The position numbers and the translations under genes are program-made. A stretch of DNA of 64,000 bases from Bradyrhizobium acaciae. Lineage in GTDB: Bacteria > Pseudomonadota > Alphaproteobacteria > Rhizobiales > Xanthobacteraceae. The stretch spans positions 20,100 to 84,099 of the forward strand of contig NZ_JACMYK010000018.1 of the NCBI RefSeq assembly GCF_020889785.1, read 5' to 3'. The notes under the pieces are model-generated. The model ran no database searches. It had not been told where the DNA came from and was given only the letters and a program-made list of their open reading frames with translations. Positions 18,533-28,009 of this stretch are shown in pieces. Every line of letters starts with the position of its first letter. The first letter of the stretch is position 1.

Positions 18533-18856
18533 AGTTGTGGTTGCTGTGAAAGCTGTCTACGCCGCGGACGGCGGAGGGACGGCAGCCAATATCGACACCA
18601 GCATTCGCGCGCGGCGAACTCGCCATTGCCAAACCTCGCATTGACCGTGCGGCCATGGCCGGGCACAGCGTGCGGCGGTGTCGTTGAACGGTCGCGAGAG
18701 CCGAAGGAGATACCGTCGGATCTAATTTTGCAGTGCAGCAATGGCGCAATTAGCCCCTGCTAAAGGGGCAATGGCAATCGTCGGTGCTTGTCTGTAATGG
18801 TGCGACCGGATGTCCCGGGGCCGGTGTTCGTGCTCCGCAATTACGCGGGAGGAAAC

Positions 18857-19861
18857 ATGCGTAAATTCATTTTGGCTGCGGCGTCGATCGCGGCCCTGAC
18901 CTTTGTCGGGCAGGCCTCGGCGCAGTCGCCGATCGTCCTCAAGTTCAGCCACGTGGTGGCGTCGGATACGCCGAAGGGCAAGGCGGCCGACAAGTTCAAG
19001 GAACTCGCCGAGAAGTACACCGGCGGCAAGGTGAAGGTCGAGGTGTATCCGAACTCGACGCTCTACAAGGACAAGGAAGAGCTCGAGGCGTTGCAGCTTG
19101 GCGCCGTACAGATGCTGGCGCCGTCGAACTCGAAGTTCGGCCCGATCGGCATCAAGGAATTCGAAGTCTTCGATCTGCCCTATATCCTCCCCGACCTGAA
19201 ATCTCTGCGCAAGGTGACCGACGGCCCGCTCGGCGCCCAGTTGCTCAAGAAGCTGGATTCCAAGGGCATGACCGGCCTCGCTTATTGGGACAACGGCTTC
19301 AAGCAGATGAGCGCGAACAAGAAGCTGGTCGCGCCATCCGACTACAAGGGGCTCAAATTCCGCATCCAGTCGTCGAAGGTGCTGGAAGCCCAGTTCCGCG
19401 CGCTCGGTGCGATCCCGCAGGTGATGGCATTCTCCGACGTCTACCAGGCACTGCAGACCGGCGTGGTCGACGGCCAGGAGAACACCTGGTCGAACATCTA
19501 CACCCAGAAAATGCATGAGGTGCAGAAGTACGCCACCGTCACCAATCACGGCTACATCGGCTATGTCGTGGTCGTGAACAAGAAGTTCTGGGACGGCCTG
19601 CCGGCCGATATCCGCGACGAGCTCTCCAAGGCGATGAAGGAAGCCACCGAGTTCGGCAACAGCCAGTCGGCCAAGGAAAACGAGGACGCGCTCGCCGAGA
19701 TCAAGAAGGCCGGCAAGACCGAGATCGTCGCCTTGACGCCGGAGCAGGACGAGGCGATGCGCAAGGCGATGATGCCGGTCTACAAGGACGTGGCGTCGCG
19801 TGTCGGCCAGCCGCTGATCGACGAATTCCTGAAGGAAACGGGCCGCAGCCCGATGAACTAA
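18857..19861 (+). CDS. dctP: TRAP transporter substrate-binding protein DctP
   Basis: A 334-residue protein from the ATG at 18857, preceded by GGGAGGA. The signal peptide runs to QASAQSP. The body shows LKFSHVVASDTPKGKAADKF, VYPNSTLYKDKEELEALQLG, FRIQSSKVLEAQFRALG (the conserved Arg binding the carboxylate) and VDGQENTWSN, all typical of DctP. It captures C4-dicarboxylates or related organic acids in the periplasm for the membrane subunits encoded downstream. Upstream in-frame codons without homology are excluded. Confidence 0.93.
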   Translation: MRKFILAAASIAALTFVGQASAQSPIVLKFSHVVASDTPKGKAADKFKELAEKYTGGKVKVEVYPNSTLYKDKEELEALQLGAVQMLAPSNSKFGPIGIKEFEVFDLPYILPDLKSLRKVTDGPLGAQLLKKLDSKGMTGLAYWDNGFKQMSANKKLVAPSDYKGLKFRIQSSKVLEAQFRALGAIPQVMAFSDVYQALQTGVVDGQENTWSNIYTQKMHEVQKYATVTNHGYIGYVVVVNKKFWDGLPADIRDELSKAMKEATEFGNSQSAKENEDALAEIKKAGKTEIVALTPEQDEAMRKAMMPVYKDVASRVGQPLIDEFLKETGRSPMN

Positions 19862-19862
19862 G

Positions 19863-19909
19863 GCATGATCCGGAACACTGGACTGCGGTTTTCCGGATAG
19901 ATCATGCTC
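19863..19909. repeat. palindromic dispersed repeat between dctP and dctQ
   Basis: GCATGATCCGGA at 19863 and a mirrored TCCGGATAGATCATGC ending at 19907 form a long imperfect hairpin starting two bases after the dctP stop. I recall GCATGATCCGGAAAA...TTTTCCGG...GATCATGC as a very common Bradyrhizobium and Rhodopseudomonas intergenic element. Sited inside an operon it could protect the dctP transcript and so raise binding-protein levels over the permease subunits. Confidence 0.7.
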
Positions 19910-20017
19910 AACAAAACGCGGATCTGAACCGCAGATCTAACGAATGCCGCGGCCACGAGAGGCCGCGGTTTGGGTGCCGTGGCCGGTTGCCGCATCAGGC
20001 CATGACAGGGGAGATCA

Positions 20018-20590
20018 ATGCTGCTTAAAATTCTGGACCGGCTCGAGGAAATCATCATCGCGAGCCTGATGGGCGCTGCGACGCTCCTGACCTTCGTCAC
20101 GGTCGTGCACCGCTTTCTGGTCGACGTTCCCGTGCTCTATCCGTACCTGTTCGGCATCAACCTTGCCTGGTCGCAGGAACTCTGCATCTACATGTTCATC
20201 TGGATGGCGAAGTTCGGCGCCGCCTATGGCGTGCGCACCGGCATCCATGTCGGCGTCGACGTGCTGATCAACCGCCTCAATGACGCCTGGCGTAAGCGCA
20301 CCATTACCTTCGGCCTGCTCGGCGGCGCGCTGTTCACCGCGATCGTCGGCACCATGGGCGCCAAGTTCGTGTTCGAGCTGATGCACACCGACCAGGTCTC
20401 GCCGGACATGGAGATCCCGAGCTGGATCGTCTACGCCTGCATCCCGCTCGGCTCCTATCTGATGTGCTTCCGCTTCCTGCAAGTGTGCTGGAACTACTGG
20501 TGGACCGACGAGCTGCCACATCATGACGCCTCGCATGTCGACGGCGTCGAGACCAGCAAGACCGCGCCTGTCGCGCTTGGAGAAGCGTAA
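20018..20590 (+). CDS. dctQ: TRAP transporter small permease DctQ
   Basis: A 190-residue protein with four membrane helices (about 15-37, 52-70, 92-115, 132-155) and the DctQ marks LAWSQELCIYMFIWMAKFGAAYG and IHVGVDVL. It pairs with DctM in the inner membrane to form the sodium-coupled uptake unit. ACAGGGGAGA precedes the ATG. Its TAA shares one base with the dctM ATG, so the two permease genes are translationally coupled. Confidence 0.92.
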   Translation: MLLKILDRLEEIIIASLMGAATLLTFVTVVHRFLVDVPVLYPYLFGINLAWSQELCIYMFIWMAKFGAAYGVRTGIHVGVDVLINRLNDAWRKRTITFGLLGGALFTAIVGTMGAKFVFELMHTDQVSPDMEIPSWIVYACIPLGSYLMCFRFLQVCWNYWWTDELPHHDASHVDGVETSKTAPVALGEA

Positions 20591-21873
20591 TGAGCGCCGC
20601 ACTTATCTTCGGACTGCTGTTTGCCCTGATGCTGACGGGCATGCCGATCTCGATTTCGCTCGGCCTGACCGTGCTCACCTTCCTGTTCACGATGACCGAG
20701 GTGCCGATCGAGAGCGTCGGCCTGAAACTGTTTTCGGGCCTCGACAATTTCGGCATCATGGCGATCCCGTTCTTCATCCTGGCCGGCACTTTCCTGACCC
20801 GCGGCGGCGTCGCGCGGCGGATGATCGCGTTCACGACCTCCTTAGTGGGGCATCTGCCGGGCGGCCTTGGGCTGGCCGGCGTTGCGGCCTGCGCGATGTT
20901 CGCAGCGATCTCGGGCTCGAGTGTCGCTACCGTGGTTGCGATCGGCTCGATCATGATGCCGGCGATGGTCGATCACGGCTATCCGAAGCGGTTCGGCGTC
21001 GGGGTGATTTCGACCTCGGGCGCGCTCGGCATCCTGGTGCCGCCCTCGATCATCCTGGTGCTGTACGGCGTCTCCACCAACACCTCGATCGGTGCGCTGT
21101 TCATGGCCGGCATCGTGCCGGGCGTCCTGCTCGCGCTGATGCTGGCGGCGGTGACCTTCTTCGTCGCCCAGCGCAACGGCTATCCGAAGATGCCGCGCGC
21201 GACCATCGGCCAGCAGTTCACGGCATTCCGCGAAAGCATCTGGGGCCTGTCGCTGATCGCGATCGTGCTCGGCGGCATCTATGGCGGCATCTTCACGCCG
21301 ACCGAAGCGGCCGCGGTCGCCGCCACCTACGCCTTCTTCATCACCGTGTTCGTCTACAAGGAGCTGAAGCTCTCCGAGGTGCCGAAGGTGCTGCTGCAGG
21401 CGGCGAGCATGAGCTCGATGCTGCTCTACATCATCACCAACGCGGTGCTGTTCTCGTTCCTGATGACGCATGAGCAGATCCCGCAGGAGATGGCGGCCTG
21501 GATCATCGACAAGAACTTCTCGGTGTGGATGTTCCTGCTGGTCGTCAACGTCATCCTGCTGCTCGCCGGCAACGTGATGGATCCGTCGTCGATCCTCCTG
21601 ATCATGGCGCCGATCCTGTTTCCGCTGGCGACCAAGCTCGGTGTGCACCCGGTGCATCTCGGCATCCTGATGATCGTCAACACCGAGGTCGGGCTGTGCC
21701 ATCCGCCGGTCGGCCTCAACCTCTACATCGCGAGCAGTATCGCCAAGATGGGGATCAGCGAGATCACCATCTCGGTGCTGCCGTGGCTATGCGCGATGCT
21801 GGTGTTCCTCGGCCTGATCACCTACGTGCCGGAGATTTCGCTGTGGCTGCCGCGGCTGCTCGGAATGATCTGA
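20590..21873 (+). CDS. dctM: TRAP transporter large permease DctM
   Basis: A 427-residue protein with about twelve membrane segments. Conserved blocks include GMPISISLGLTVL, FGIMAIPFFILAGTFLTRGG, AISGSSVATVVAIGSIMMPAM, LGILVPPSIILVLYG and GLCHPPVGLNLYIASSIA. The last two are the repeated helical-hairpin substrate and sodium sites. It is the transport channel of the DctPQM system. The stop is followed seven bases later by a hairpin. Confidence 0.94.
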   Translation: MSAALIFGLLFALMLTGMPISISLGLTVLTFLFTMTEVPIESVGLKLFSGLDNFGIMAIPFFILAGTFLTRGGVARRMIAFTTSLVGHLPGGLGLAGVAACAMFAAISGSSVATVVAIGSIMMPAMVDHGYPKRFGVGVISTSGALGILVPPSIILVLYGVSTNTSIGALFMAGIVPGVLLALMLAAVTFFVAQRNGYPKMPRATIGQQFTAFRESIWGLSLIAIVLGGIYGGIFTPTEAAAVAATYAFFITVFVYKELKLSEVPKVLLQAASMSSMLLYIITNAVLFSFLMTHEQIPQEMAAWIIDKNFSVWMFLLVVNVILLLAGNVMDPSSILLIMAPILFPLATKLGVHPVHLGILMIVNTEVGLCHPPVGLNLYIASSIAKMGISEITISVLPWLCAMLVFLGLITYVPEISLWLPRLLGMI

Positions 21874-21880
21874 TGCAAAT

Positions 21881-21920
21881 CAGAAATCCAGAGCGCGACC
21901 TCGCGCTTTGGATGTTTCTG
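21881..21920 (+). terminator. hairpin after dctM
   Basis: The arm 21881-21898 (CAGAAATCCAGAGCGCGA) pairs with 21901-21920 with one mismatch and a two-base bulge, leaving a minimal loop. It begins seven bases after the dctM stop and is long enough to end or stabilise the dctPQM transcript. No clear T run follows. Confidence 0.6.
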
Positions 21921-22032
21921 ACGGGTAACGAAGCGGATTACATTTTGGTAAGGCAGGTCTCTCTGTCCAATCCGTAAGTTGAAGGCAGCGGCAGGGGGGA
22001 TCATCTTCGAGCAACCTTCAAAGGAGGTTCGG

Positions 22033-22614
22033 ATGAATAAAGTTCTGCTCGCCGGTGTCGCGGCGCTCACGATCGCCGGTTCGACTGTGGTCTATGCCCA
22101 GCATCGTCCCTGGTTCCACGGACACATGCGGATGAGCTCCGAGGATCGCGCCGCTTTCCTGGATGCACGCATTGCCGCGGTGCACGCCGGGCTGAAGCTC
22201 ACCGCCGATCAGGAGAAGCTGTGGCCGCCGGTCGAGGCCGCGGTGCGGGACTTCGCCAAGATGCGGATCGATCGCGCCAATGCGCGGATGGCCGTCGAGA
22301 AGACCGACGCGGACAAGGCCGACAAGCCGGATGATCTGGTCGCACGCCTGCGCGAGCGCGCCGACAACATGGCGGCCACCGCGACGTCGCTGAAGAAGAT
22401 CGCCGATGCCGCCGACCCGCTCTACAAGACGCTCGACGACAACCAGAAGCGGCGGCTCACCCTGCTCACCCACATGGAAGGCCGCGGATTCGGCGCCGAG
22501 GGCTGGCGCCGCCACCGCTTCGAGCGCGGCATGGACCGCTGGGAACGCGGCGGCCGAGACCATCATTTCGACCGTGACGACGGTCCGGATCAGGAGCGCT
22601 CCGGCCGGCTCTGA
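22033..22614 (+). CDS. LTXXQ-motif periplasmic protein, Spy/CpxP-like
   Basis: A 193-residue protein from the ATG at 22033, with AAAGGAGG at ideal spacing. The signal peptide ends near VVYAQHR. The helical core has two LTxxQ-like signatures, LKLTADQEKLWPPVEAA and LDDNQKRRLTLL, as in the Spy/CpxP group and in the many Bradyrhizobium LTXXQ proteins. The C-terminus is His, Asp and Arg-rich (GRDHHFDRDDGPD) and could bind metal. It probably acts as a periplasmic stress or chaperone-like protein. A good intrinsic terminator follows. Confidence 0.8.
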   Translation: MNKVLLAGVAALTIAGSTVVYAQHRPWFHGHMRMSSEDRAAFLDARIAAVHAGLKLTADQEKLWPPVEAAVRDFAKMRIDRANARMAVEKTDADKADKPDDLVARLRERADNMAATATSLKKIADAADPLYKTLDDNQKRRLTLLTHMEGRGFGAEGWRRHRFERGMDRWERGGRDHHFDRDDGPDQERSGRL

Positions 22615-22647
22615 GCGCCTGTGGCCGGCAGCGTCGCCAAGCCTATG

Positions 22648-22674
22648 AAAGGCCGCCGGAATCCGGCGGCCTTT
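22648..22674 (+). terminator. intrinsic terminator after the LTXXQ gene
   Basis: AAAGGCCGCCGG pairs perfectly with CCGGCGGCCTTT around a three-base loop (12-bp stem), and a T-rich CGGTTTCG follows. It lies 33 bases after the stop codon. Confidence 0.85.
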
Positions 22675-22779
22675 CGGTTTCGTAAAAGTCGGGAAAACTT
22701 GCGCCAGCTTGCTGGACATCGCGGAATCGCTTTGCTAAACGACGGCCTCTCTTGCGAGGGTCATTTCCGGACAAGTTCC

Positions 22780-22855
<76 letters not shown>

Positions 22856-22900
22856 AGCTTTTCAATAGCTTAGGTAAGCCCTCGTAGCGGTCATTCCGAC

Positions 22901-22937
22901 AAGCAGCCGTGTCTGTTCCGACAAACCGGCTGCTTTT
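22901..22937 (+). terminator. terminator of tRNA-Lys
   Basis: AGCAGCCG (22902-22909) pairs with CGGCTGCT (22927-22934) and runs into TTTT. It lies 46 bases after the tRNA. A degraded form of the same hairpin follows the tRNA relic at 45.7 kb. Confidence 0.75.
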
Positions 22938-23666
22938 GTTCGCTCCTCGCGCCGTTTCCTGGTCTCCGATATCAGCACCTTGCGTGTGCGTTTCGCATAG
23001 GTCGGCAATTGCCGAGCTTACCGATGGCGGCCGGCGGCACGTAGTAGCGCTGATTCATCCGGCGTTGCGGACTCCTGCTTCTGGGCCCGTTGCTGACCTG
23101 CACTGAGTCGGCCGACACGGCTGCTTCCGAGAGAAGAGCAGACCTCGGCTTAGGCTGCAGAACCCGACCTCAGCTAGCCGATTTGACAGGCACGCGCTTG
23201 GGAAACAGGCTTCGCCAACCACCGATTGACCACCGAAACCCCGTGAATGAACAGCGATAACCGTGGTCAATCAGGATCGAGCTTCATTGTTTTTGTTGAT
23301 TTTTTCGGTCGCTGATTACGTTCGGGACGTAGGGTAGCGGGGCGCCAACGGGAGCTGAAAAGCTTCTTTGAGGTTGATGAGTTGATCCTCATCGCCGGGA
23401 TAGGCGACTGAAATCGCAGCAAATGCGAGCGCACCATAAACCCACGGATGGCTTTGAAGTCGTCGGCCGTCACATGCATGGAAATGGGCGCGAGCTGCTT
23501 CCTCCCAAGCGACGGCCAAAAGGCCGTCTGTTGGTCAAGCAGATTCTGGTGCGAAACTGGTGCGGTCATCGGCTGTCGAAATTGAAGGAGATGGACATTT
23601 GCCGCGATCGGCGTTGTGTCGATTTTGACTTTCGGACTTTCTAACCGCTAATCCGGGAAGATCGGG
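22938..23666. other. gene-poor left end of the accessory region
   Basis: About 730 bases between the tRNA-Lys terminator and the 3' end of the pilus operon. Short open frames exist in several phases but none has a ribosome site, homology I recognise or a stable reading pattern. A minus-strand frame at 23316-23519 (ending APRYPT) reads somewhat protein-like and could be a gene relic. The 26-base motif at 23544 recurs at 42958 and is listed separately. Confidence 0.45.
23544..23569 (+). repeat. left copy of a 26-bp direct repeat
   Basis: The motif starting TTCTGGTGCGAAA and ending in GGTCAT matches the 26 bases at 42958-42983 with three substitutions, in the same orientation. The two copies enclose the pilus operon, the tRNA fragment and the whole catabolic operon. 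Confidence 0.45.
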
Positions 23667-24716
23667 CTAGAAGGTCACGGTGACGACGATGGTGTCGGCG
23701 TAGGCTCCTGGTGGGGGCGAGGTTTGCGGTGGAACTCGCCCATAGACGGAAACGTTCTGAATCAACGCCGTTCCTGTGCCAAGCACGCAGGTATTGGCAC
23801 CGGACGTGCAGGTTGTAGCGGATGTCGTACTTGTCCAGGCGCCGCTCCGGGCCGCGTCCGTATAGAGATTGTAATTGATGAAGCTGGAGCCTGCCTGCAT
23901 GCGCCGTTGGCTGCCGCTTGCATGTAGTCCGTTGTCGAGGCCGATCGAGTACGGGGTCGTATTGGTGCACTTCACTGAAATCGTTCCAACACCGTCAATG
24001 TTCGACGTCAACAGCGAAGCGTTACCGAAGTTGAGTGGCGTGGTCGAAACAATGCAATTTCCGGCGATTGTCGCCGTCCAGGGCGAGGAGCCCGCATTTG
24101 TCGTGATCCCCGGGTTCGATGAACAATTCGGGCTTGTCAGAAGATAGGCCGCGTAGGCGACAACCGGAGAGGTCGTACTCCAGATGTAGGTCCCGGGTAT
24201 CGTTGCCTGCTGATTGGCGAGAAAGCGCCCATAGACGGTCAGAGTTTGTTGCGCGGGCCCGCCCAAAAGGGGAAGGCTGAGATTGATGCTGATGCCACCG
24301 GAGCCATACGCGGTGGTACCATATCCCCAGGATCCCCAAACCTGCGTGCGCCCGGGGTCGGTATAAAGCTCGTGTATTGCCGTATTCGCCCCACTTCCAA
24401 GTGATCGAACCGAGCTGCTGCTGTTGGGCGCCCCCTGGTTGAATTGCACGCACGCATTGACCGTGCAGCCGAGTGCACAGCCGCTGCATGTGACGGTAAA
24501 TGTCGAGGTCGTGTCGACGGCGCCACCCGCCAGAATGTCGACGGATCCGTAATTGCCGGACGCCGCGGTAACGGAGCAGCTTTGGGCGTGGGCCGAAAAC
24601 GATGCCGCTAATTGCAGGAGCAAGGCGAAGACTAAAGTTCGCTTTGAGCCGATGACCACGATTTCGATCTCGCAATGCGGGTTGGTCAGAATGGGCGATC
24701 GAGGAAGCTGACGCAC
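23667..24716 (-). CDS. csuE: two-domain spore-coat-U (SCPU) pilus tip protein, CsuE-like
   Basis: A 349-residue secreted protein. The hydrophobic export segment LVFALLLQLAASFSAHAQSC is followed by two beta-sandwich SCPU domains, about residues 47-195 and 205-349. Each domain has paired cysteines, and the end of domain 2 shows SIGLDNG, GSQRRM, INYNLYTDAAR and a terminal VVTVTF donor-like strand. Two-domain SCPU proteins sit at the tip of archaic (Csu-type) pili and mediate adhesion to hydrophobic surfaces. It is the last gene of the operon, 32 bases after the usher. The start used is a GTG 22 codons before the signal sequence; a later start is possible. Confidence 0.82.
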   Translation of the reverse strand: MRQLPRSPILTNPHCEIEIVVIGSKRTLVFALLLQLAASFSAHAQSCSVTAASGNYGSVDILAGGAVDTTSTFTVTCSGCALGCTVNACVQFNQGAPNSSSSVRSLGSGANTAIHELYTDPGRTQVWGSWGYGTTAYGSGGISINLSLPLLGGPAQQTLTVYGRFLANQQATIPGTYIWSTTSPVVAYAAYLLTSPNCSSNPGITTNAGSSPWTATIAGNCIVSTTPLNFGNASLLTSNIDGVGTISVKCTNTTPYSIGLDNGLHASGSQRRMQAGSSFINYNLYTDAARSGAWTSTTSATTCTSGANTCVLGTGTALIQNVSVYGRVPPQTSPPPGAYADTIVVTVTF

Positions 24717-24748
24717 GAAGGCACTGGCTTACGTGGGAAATGACTGCA

Positions 24749-27220
24749 TCATTGGCACACGACCCCGGGGATCCGGACCTGTTCGCCGGGCCGCGGATTG
24801 AACGCAAACGTGGCGCGGCAGCGTGCGTCGGCAAGCTCGATTTCGGCTTCGTTCATTGACGAGAGCCCCCTGATATAGGCCTGTCCGTCGTAGCCTACGA
24901 CAAACTCTACTCCACCGGTCATCTGGCCGACGGCCCCGGCCGGCAGAACGCGATTGTCAGGCCCGATAAAGGTCACCAGCGCAGCCGTCGTCTCCTTGCG
25001 GACGTCGAATCTGACGAGCATCCCGGCGCGATCGGCCGGAGCGACGATGTCATGCGTCGTTGCCGCTTCGTCGTCGACCGGAAGGTTCGTCGGGTCGATC
25101 GCAATCTTGTTCTTCTGGTAGGACCGGAGCGTCGGGATCAGCAGCATGCCCCTGGAATCGGTGACACCCGCCCGGCGATTCTCGCTGAGGACCTCGACAT
25201 CCGGCACGCCAGTTGCGACCACCGCGAAACTATCGTCGATCCAGTTCGAAAGGAAAACGCCGCCTCCCATGGTGGTGATCGAACCGCGCAATTCCAGCGA
25301 TCCCACGCTGCCGGCTCCGGCCTGGCTTGCGCCGGCCTGGATGGTGCCGTAGCTCGACCTGTAGGAAGCTGTTGCCTCCCGGTACCTCGATGCGCCTTCG
25401 GAATCGTGGATGCGCCAGCCATAGCTGCCGGGCTCCGGCCCAAGCGACTTGACGGCATCAACGCTGCCGGTGGTACCGCCCCGTCCGCTTGAAACCCCGG
25501 TCGTGACAGAAGCTGCGTCGCCAAAAGGGATGCTCAAACCGGCAAACACGCCGGTGTTCTTTTTGCTGCAGAAATCGTGGAAGACGGTGGAGAATATCGA
25601 CGCATTGTACGGCAACGAACGCGAGTAAGAAGCCGTCACGATATTGGAACGATGGCCTGAGGTATCGCGCAGATCGACAAAGCTCGCACTCAGGCTGGCC
25701 CGGGTGTCGAATGGCATTGGAGCGCTGAAAGTGATGCGATCGAGTGCGACCGGTGCACGGGCGCTGCCATAGATGCCCGTCACATAGGCAAACGAGTTCG
25801 ACAACGAAGCGATACTACCGGGCAGGTAGTTGAACAGACCGTTCAGATTTTGCAGGCCGCCGTTCAACGCCACGATGTTCTGCAATCTTGCGGTCGCCGA
25901 GGCAAGGTCGTCATAGGTGCCGAAGGTGTGTTGCGAACTCGCCGAAATGCTCACGCCGAAGAGCCGGGTCTCATAGGAAGCGTAGCTCTGCAGACCTCGG
26001 TTCGTGCCGCTTCCGCTGCCAGCCAAGGCCACGGCGGCGACACCGATCGTCCCGGTCCTGAAGACACCACCGAGGCCACCGTTGATGACGCCGGCTCCGC
26101 CTTCGACGTGCGCCTCTGCTGTCAAGCCGTCGTAGATACCTCGTCGCAGGGTTGCGGAGCCGACAGGCGAGCCGACATAGACGTCACTGCTGGAGCCGTA
26201 GGACAGCCGCGGCAATCCGCCCTCCACCGACCAGCTGCTCAGCCCGGGCGCAAGCAGGCTAGAGGTCGCATAAAACGGCGCCGACGTCAGGATTTCGTGA
26301 CCTGCCGAATCCCGCACCACGAGTTGCGTCGTGCCGGCGCCGGAAATCAGCGGTACGTTGTTCACGCTGAAAGGGCCCGACGCGACGTCCTGAGAAAATG
26401 TCTTGATGTTGTTGACATAGACATCGACGGTTGACGGCACTGCCGCGCTACCGCCGATGGTCGCGAGCGGCGTGGTAATGAGATCGGGCCGCAGGGCAAA
26501 ATCGCGTTGAGCCTGAAGACCGCCGATCCTGATCGGCCGCGACCAGGCCAGACCGCCGTTGATCGTATCCCCAGCAACGTAGCCGATCATCCGGTCCTGG
26601 TCGGAATACTGCAAAGACGAATTCAGCCGTGTCGCCTGCGCAGGCTGCTGCGGACCAGTGCGGACGATCGCCGACTGTTCGGCGGTGCCGTATGGCCAAA
26701 ACGCCCGGCCATCGAGCAAAAGCGATGTGTAACCGAGCCCGATCAATCTCGGGGTAGCTGCATTGCTGGTAGAGCTCAACAGGTCATAATTCAGCGTCGC
26801 GCCGGGATCGGCCCGCGCCTTTGGTAGGTTTCCGCTAGAGCCGCCTGCGTCAAAGAGCTGCGGCTTGCGTCCGGCTTCGTCGACGGCAATGAATATCCGC
26901 TGTGTTCTCTCCTCATATCGATACTTCAGTGTCGGGATATCATCCAGTGCGATGATCTCGCCCGGTCGATGCGGCGGGCCCGGTCGCAGGCCGAGGCTTT
27001 CCAGTTCCTCCACCGTTCCGCCGATACGACCGTCATCGAACCGCACGAATGATCCGATTGTTCGGGCGGACATGGAGTTGATCACGACATCGAGTTGCAG
27101 ATTTGTCTGGGCTTCCGCCGCGCGCGAACGCCCGGCACAGAGGACCATGCCAAGGAGTGCTAAGATGGACACAAGCGTGGAGCCTCTTCTACCGCCGAGT
27201 CGGCGACTCAATAACCGCAT
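24749..27220 (-). CDS. csuD: outer-membrane fimbrial usher, CsuD-like
   Basis: About 823 residues from the ATG at 27220. The signal peptide is RGSTLVSILALLGMVLCAGRSRA. The usher N-terminal domain has LQLDVVINS. The barrel shows GLGYTSLLLDGR, INGGLAWSRPIRIGG, TVDVYVNN, SGAGTTQLVVRDSAGHE, then plug and C-terminal domain RGMLLIPTLRSYQKNKIAIDPTNLP and a Cys pair near the end (CRATFAF, GVVCQ). The usher exports and assembles pilin-chaperone complexes. Its 5' end overlaps the chaperone 3' end by 32 bases. A start 18 codons upstream (27274) is also open. Confidence 0.87.
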   Translation of the reverse strand: MRLLSRRLGGRRGSTLVSILALLGMVLCAGRSRAAEAQTNLQLDVVINSMSARTIGSFVRFDDGRIGGTVEELESLGLRPGPPHRPGEIIALDDIPTLKYRYEERTQRIFIAVDEAGRKPQLFDAGGSSGNLPKARADPGATLNYDLLSSTSNAATPRLIGLGYTSLLLDGRAFWPYGTAEQSAIVRTGPQQPAQATRLNSSLQYSDQDRMIGYVAGDTINGGLAWSRPIRIGGLQAQRDFALRPDLITTPLATIGGSAAVPSTVDVYVNNIKTFSQDVASGPFSVNNVPLISGAGTTQLVVRDSAGHEILTSAPFYATSSLLAPGLSSWSVEGGLPRLSYGSSSDVYVGSPVGSATLRRGIYDGLTAEAHVEGGAGVINGGLGGVFRTGTIGVAAVALAGSGSGTNRGLQSYASYETRLFGVSISASSQHTFGTYDDLASATARLQNIVALNGGLQNLNGLFNYLPGSIASLSNSFAYVTGIYGSARAPVALDRITFSAPMPFDTRASLSASFVDLRDTSGHRSNIVTASYSRSLPYNASIFSTVFHDFCSKKNTGVFAGLSIPFGDAASVTTGVSSGRGGTTGSVDAVKSLGPEPGSYGWRIHDSEGASRYREATASYRSSYGTIQAGASQAGAGSVGSLELRGSITTMGGGVFLSNWIDDSFAVVATGVPDVEVLSENRRAGVTDSRGMLLIPTLRSYQKNKIAIDPTNLPVDDEAATTHDIVAPADRAGMLVRFDVRKETTAALVTFIGPDNRVLPAGAVGQMTGGVEFVVGYDGQAYIRGLSSMNEAEIELADARCRATFAFNPRPGEQVRIPGVVCQ

Positions 27221-27920
27221 GAGTCTGGCCCTTGTCGGTTTCCGCCGTGACAGAGATGGATCCGCCGGATCCAAAGCCGCGAGGATATTTCAGCGTGGCC
27301 CAACTCATGGAGGAATGTCCGAGGACATAGCCGAGGAGACCATTGCCAAAGGACAAGGTAGCTCCCGAGGAATCCTTAAGCCGCAAGTTGGCGATACGGA
27401 GCCGCTCGTCGCCGGCATTGTGGGTCACGACCGTCAGTTGGCCAGCTTCAGTGCGGAGCGACCAGGAAACCTGCGGCCGGCTGATCTCGCGGCCGCGAAA
27501 GAACGCTGGGATCGACTGCCGTACCAAAAGATTGACGCTGCGACCTTGGCTGCCGCCTGCTCGCGGCAATTGGTCGACGATGACACGATAGCTTTCTTCG
27601 CCATTGACCGGCTGTTTCGACACCCGCACAACCCGCACGACGTAGTCTGAATGAGGCGCCATCCTGACAGCCGGAGGTGATGCCACCACATCGGTTGTCG
27701 GTTCAAGACTCTCCTTGCCGTCGGACTGCGACCAGCGAAGCACGCGGGTCTGGACCTCGACGTCGGCATCTTCGTCATTGCGCAGCGTCAGGGTAGCCGC
27801 TGCCGCCGGCGCATTCAGTTCCAGGAGAACGGGTTCGACGCGAAGCGCGGTGGCATGGGCGACCCCTATGCATGCCAGGCTCGCGGCAAATGCGGCCAGC
27901 AGCGTCGAATTATGATGCAT
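27189..27920 (-). CDS. csuC: pilus periplasmic chaperone, CsuC-like
   Basis: About 243 residues from the ATG at 27920, with a signal peptide ending GVAHATA. The PapD-like fold is seen as LRVEPVLLELNAPAAAATLTLRN, then the strand RVLRWSQ, VVRVVRVSK and YRVIVDQLP (the G1 and F1 edge that donates to pilin subunits), with SVNLLVRQSIPAFF in the second domain. It keeps SCPU pilins folded in the periplasm and hands them to the usher. It follows the major subunit gene after 89 bases. Confidence 0.85.
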   Translation of the reverse strand: MHHNSTLLAAFAASLACIGVAHATALRVEPVLLELNAPAAAATLTLRNDEDADVEVQTRVLRWSQSDGKESLEPTTDVVASPPAVRMAPHSDYVVRVVRVSKQPVNGEESYRVIVDQLPRAGGSQGRSVNLLVRQSIPAFFRGREISRPQVSWSLRTEAGQLTVVTHNAGDERLRIANLRLKDSSGATLSFGNGLLGYVLGHSSMSWATLKYPRGFGSGGSISVTAETDKGQTHAVIESPTRR

Positions 27921-28009
27921 CGCTATGCCCAATCGATTTCGAAATCGTGCGTCAGAAAGGAATTTCGTCGATACGCAGATGCAAGGAACAGCGGGCCGCT
28001 GCCGCGGCC

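Larger units (their letters stand above)
17799..18856. other. about 1 kb of non-coding, repeat-rich DNA
   Basis: No convincing gene lies here. Several antiphase open frames occur but all translate to Arg/Ser-rich sequence. The stretch 17950-18400 has the look of a dispersed element I recall from Bradyrhizobium genomes, where its frames are often annotated as spurious short proteins. Hairpins and an inverted repeat within it are listed separately. The last 100 bases should contain the dctP promoter. Confidence 0.55.
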
